Shown piece by piece: positions 61,297 to 64,000 of a stretch of DNA of 64,000 bases. Location of the stretch: positions 96,529 to 160,528 of the forward strand of contig JAPYTQ010000007.1 of the NCBI GenBank assembly GCA_029941905.1. The letters run 5' to 3'. Position numbers and translations under genes: made by a program. Source of the stretch: JAHRVQ01 sp029941905 (lineage in GTDB: Bacteria; Pseudomonadota; Gammaproteobacteria; Pseudomonadales; Azotimanducaceae). Each line of letters begins with the position of its first letter. The stretch's first letter is position 1. The notes under the pieces are model-generated. The model was not told where the DNA came from. It saw nothing but the letters and a program-made list of their open reading frames with translations, and searched no databases.

Positions 61297-62718
61297 TCAC
61301 TGTAGAAGAGACCAATCCGGCAGGGATTCCGGGTGACTAAGCTCACCCTTTGCATTTCTGACGACGCGCCGTTGCTCGTCAAGCCAACATTTCCAGTCTG
61401 TGCAGGGTACCAGCTCATCGTGCCGTTGAGCCTGATGGACGCTTAAGCGCTTCTTCATCCTGGCTAACGTTTCGGCTTGATTGGCATCATCTACAATATT
61501 GCGCATTTGCCATGGATCTTCAACGAGATCATAAAGCTCAGTCAATCCATTTAGCCGTTCAGCGTACATATGTGTTTTAGTGCGAACTCCCCGCCACTCT
61601 GCACCGTTCTGAAACCAATCGAAGTATTTTGAGAAGTTCATTAGAAAAGCGCTGTCTGGTTCAGCCGCCATGGATTCGCCAAGAATCACTTTTGACATAT
61701 CTGTTCCTTCTACCGAACGGGGAATCGGCACACCAGCAAGGGAGCAAATAGTCGGAAACAGATCCACCATGCTCACGATAGACTCACAGCGCGTTGAAGG
61801 TGGCGTTTTTCCGGGATAGGAGAAGATACCAGGGATATGGATAGAAGCATCATAAGGATTCTTTTTTGACCATGGATTAATACCCTGCGAGCCACCCTGG
61901 GTCCCATGGTCAGATGCAAAGACGAGCAATGTATTATTCCTTAATCCATTTTCTTCAAGGTAATCAATTAACTTGCCTAACATTTCATCAATGGCGAGAA
62001 TCATTGCCAGATAATGGCGATACATTTCTTCAGAGATATCCCTGACAGACTCAGGGACGTTTTTTGGCAGGGTCAGTTTCTCCGGCAATTTTTCGTAGTA
62101 CTTCTCTGGCGCAAACTTTTCTGGCGTAAAGTGAGGTTGGTGTGGAGAGACAACTAACAAGAAAGGGTTGTCTTTCACATCATCCATAAATTCGAAAGCA
62201 TATTTCAGCAAACCATCTGTTTCATAACCTTGCCAGCGTTCATAGTTCCAATCACCTTTGTTGACGAAACCATTGAAGTAGACCATATGCTGGTTGTAAG
62301 CGCGCCAGTAATCAAAACCGAGTCTGTCACGACCCTCAGGAACCCAGTCTGGATGCATTGGCATTCGATCCAATGCGGGCCAGGTGCCAGTATGCAAATG
62401 CCACTTACCTACCCATCCAGTGGCATAGCCTTGATGCGCAAATGTATCAGCAATTGAAATCTCGGAATGGCGGGTTTTTGTGGTATTGATTAAATGTCCT
62501 GTGGTTTGTGGATAACGCCCAGTCACCATCATTGCTCGTGCCGGGGTGCAGACGGGACAATTAGAAATTGCATTATCCAGGGTAACACCTTCTCTGGCCA
62601 GGCGATCAATATTCGGCGTTTCAATCTGCTGCTCACCATACCGCTCACGATACAACGGCAATGACTGGGCACGCAGTTGATCAGGAAAAAGAACTACGAC
62701 ATTTGGATTCGAGGTCAT
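61297..62718 (-). CDS. type I (formylglycine) sulfatase
   Basis: The 473-residue enzyme has the sulfatase signature Cys57-T-P-A-R in CPVCTPARAMMVTGRYPQT, preceded by VVVLFPDQLRA metal ligands and followed by GKWHLHTG and VFASDHGTQGG. The Cys would be converted to formylglycine by a sulfatase-modifying enzyme encoded elsewhere. No signal peptide is seen with start 62718, so it may be cytoplasmic. ATG overlaps the stop of the nucleoside hydrolase gene (ATGA). It hydrolyses a sulfate ester; the substrate is unknown. Confidence 0.88.
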   Translation of the reverse strand: MTSNPNVVVLFPDQLRAQSLPLYRERYGEQQIETPNIDRLAREGVTLDNAISNCPVCTPARAMMVTGRYPQTTGHLINTTKTRHSEISIADTFAHQGYATGWVGKWHLHTGTWPALDRMPMHPDWVPEGRDRLGFDYWRAYNQHMVYFNGFVNKGDWNYERWQGYETDGLLKYAFEFMDDVKDNPFLLVVSPHQPHFTPEKFAPEKYYEKLPEKLTLPKNVPESVRDISEEMYRHYLAMILAIDEMLGKLIDYLEENGLRNNTLLVFASDHGTQGGSQGINPWSKKNPYDASIHIPGIFSYPGKTPPSTRCESIVSMVDLFPTICSLAGVPIPRSVEGTDMSKVILGESMAAEPDSAFLMNFSKYFDWFQNGAEWRGVRTKTHMYAERLNGLTELYDLVEDPWQMRNIVDDANQAETLARMKKRLSVHQAQRHDELVPCTDWKCWLDEQRRVVRNAKGELSHPESLPDWSLLQ

Positions 62719-63626
62719 GCGCTCAAGCGTTCGGACAGAAGTCGCTCGAATGCTTCCTGGTCCTTCCAGTTCATTGCGCAACGAATACTCTGACCGGAAT
62801 CATCGACCAGGGTTTTACCGTCATCGGTCACAACAATTGGCAGTGTTTCCATTTCGAGAAACTCTTCAGAAAAGGCCATATAGACTGCTACCGTGTCGTA
62901 TAACAGGGAGGATTGCGTGTTGGGATCTGTGTCGGAGAACATGGGTAGATCCTGGACAGCTTCAAACCAACCAAAGTGGTTCTCAACAACAGCCCTGCAC
63001 AAAGGGTCATCGCTGGCCATTATTCTAGCAAAATTTTCATCTTTCAAAATGACCGTGCCACAAGTATCCAGGGGGGTGATGCTGATATCCCAGGGAGTAG
63101 CGAATACGGTCTGGCAAGACATACTGTGTTTTTTTACATTGTATTCTTTCATTGGTTTGGGGGCGCCGAGGTAACCGCGCCGTATGCTGCCATGCATGCC
63201 AATAAACCTGGAGTTGTCGACAATTTCTGGTTCACGTGCAAGGGCAGCGGCAATATTTGGTACAGGGCCAATACATACAATCGCTACCTGTTCTGACGAT
63301 TTCATAACGGTGTCGCAGATTGCTCCCACACCATCGTGGTGAACCACACCTTTGAACTCATCGAGGGAATAATCTGCAAGCCATGCCGAGTGAGTTCGAG
63401 CTGACGAATCGAGAGGGATACCAATGCCAAGTGGAATATCTTCGCGGCCAGCCACCTGCAGCAGTTTTGCCACTAACCTGGCGGAGTAATGTGTATCCCC
63501 CGTATCGGTGACTATCAACTTGATATCCAGCTCAGGGCAACGCAGCATAAAGGCTAAAGCCCAGACATCATCAACGTCGAAGCCTATATCGGTATCCAGA
63601 ATGACAGGGATTGGCAGGTGAGCCAC
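62715..63626 (-). CDS. inosine-uridine-type nucleoside hydrolase
   Basis: The 303-residue protein has the calcium-binding signature VILDTDIGFDVDDVWALAF (Asp11, Asp13, Asp17, Asp19-20), VAIVCIGPVPNIAAALAREP and a C-terminal YDTVAVYMAFSEEF with the late Asp. Members release ribose from nucleosides. The aspartate motif is slightly longer than the classical DTDPGxDDA, so specificity may differ. GAGG precedes GTG 63626. It is the first gene of the nucleoside hydrolase-sulfatase-PhyH operon. Confidence 0.82.
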   Translation of the reverse strand: MAHLPIPVILDTDIGFDVDDVWALAFMLRCPELDIKLIVTDTGDTHYSARLVAKLLQVAGREDIPLGIGIPLDSSARTHSAWLADYSLDEFKGVVHHDGVGAICDTVMKSSEQVAIVCIGPVPNIAAALAREPEIVDNSRFIGMHGSIRRGYLGAPKPMKEYNVKKHSMSCQTVFATPWDISITPLDTCGTVILKDENFARIMASDDPLCRAVVENHFGWFEAVQDLPMFSDTDPNTQSSLLYDTVAVYMAFSEEFLEMETLPIVVTDDGKTLVDDSGQSIRCAMNWKDQEAFERLLSERLSA

Positions 63627-63832
63627 AGAAAAATGCCTCTAAAAAACACCCATTGTACAGAATAATCAGTAGTGTTTTCTTATCTGGAGGAACTAACTTG
63701 AGTTAAGAAACCAATTCACCTGTCAGCAAAGACGAAAGCAATAAAACGACAGAGAGACAGTGCAATCTGAACTGCACACCTGTCCGGACTGATGAACCGG
63801 GCAACCGATTAAAAAGATGGCGGTGACGAGCA

Positions 63833-64000
63833 GAGGCTGAGCGAGAATAGAGACCTGCCGCGGAAAAACTGATTTGAGGGCCTGCCGCTGCGTCCAGATT
63901 TCCCGCTAATTTTTGCTAAATATGCTCAATATTCTCCGAACTGTCAGACCAATCAAATTATGAAAAATGACGGGGACGCCGAGTCTCAAATCAGCTTCCC
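63833..64000. mobile_element. MITE-like element (copy 2, truncated by the window end)
   Basis: From GAGGCTGAGCGAGAATAGAG the sequence follows the reverse complement of 36950-37116, including CTAATTTT, AAATATGCTC, ATATTCTCC, AATTATGAAAAA and CAAATCAGCTTCCC in order, with some short insertions. It is an inverted second copy. Its right end is cut by the window end. Confidence 0.68.

Noticed and set aside
1..64000. tRNA, rRNA, selC tRNA-Sec, prophage or intact insertion sequence
   Set aside because: I searched by eye for T-loop and acceptor-stem patterns, rRNA blocks and transposase or phage motifs and found none that I could support.

Overview
The window looks like accessory chromosome from a free-living, probably marine, Gammaproteobacterium. 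GC is about one half by eye. Most genes are catabolic enzymes of the kind found in oligotrophic marine and soil oxidisers: flavin/F420-type luciferase-like (LLM) oxidoreductases, CaiB-type CoA-transferases, short-chain dehydrogenases (SDR), a thiolase, an acyl-CoA dehydrogenase, a P450, a Rieske oxygenase, Fe(II)/2OG dioxygenases, a sulfatase and a PQQ glucose dehydrogenase. Lineage is inferred from gene content and style only. There are no rRNA, tRNA, phage, CRISPR or intact insertion-sequence genes.

Region by region. 0.2-4.5 kb: split-barrel oxidoreductase, M20 deacylase, class A flavoprotein, and a membrane-anchored unknown protein overlapping a 44-residue membrane peptide. 4.5-13.7 kb: a selenium locus. 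It holds a truncated UGSC-type gene, a U32-like cysteine protein, selD whose catalytic residue is encoded by in-frame UGA, an alpha/beta hydrolase, a GPH transporter, a second class A flavoprotein, a TauD-type dioxygenase, a GrdB-like selenoprotein read through a UGA (U-P-N-C motif), and a divergent TetR regulator. Both UGA codons are followed by hairpins resembling bacterial SECIS elements. 13.8-26.9 kb: SDRs, Rieske oxygenase, GFA, PgsA-like and VOC proteins, a lipoprotein, phosphoesterase, AAA/DUF4143 ATPase, hydrolase, DUF3313, P450. 27-36 kb: MaoC-like protein, hydrolase, MFS transporter, then PhyH-LLM-CaiB and PPOX-EthD-thiolase operons. 36-38.6 kb: a MITE-like element, a paralogue of the 3.8 kb membrane protein, and a gene with an internal deletion. 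38.7-45.4 kb: GH2 glycosidase, a large DUF6178-like protein, and a guanylate/adenylate cyclase coupled to a TPR lipoprotein. 45.7-53.7 kb: LLM, sulfotransferase-like, SRPBCC-PDZ fusion, CoA-transferase, a cluster of truncated genes, LLM, SDR, serine hydrolase. 53.7-63.6 kb: PQQ glucose dehydrogenase, an SDR-ACAD-aldolase operon, a double-hotdog protein, an MddA-like pseudogene, and a nucleoside hydrolase-sulfatase-PhyH operon. The window ends in a second, inverted copy of the MITE-like element.

How the genes work together. LLM and PPOX enzymes, CoA-transferases, SDRs, MaoC/hotdog proteins, ACAD and thiolase could together oxidise, activate and beta-oxidise an organic acid or isoprenoid/aromatic-like substrate. 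No substrate can be named from sequence. The most distinctive part is the selenium locus: selD supplies selenophosphate, and the GrdB-like protein is a likely user of it. selA, selB and selC are not seen here and must lie elsewhere. Repeats, two MITE copies and at least six broken genes show active turnover of this region.
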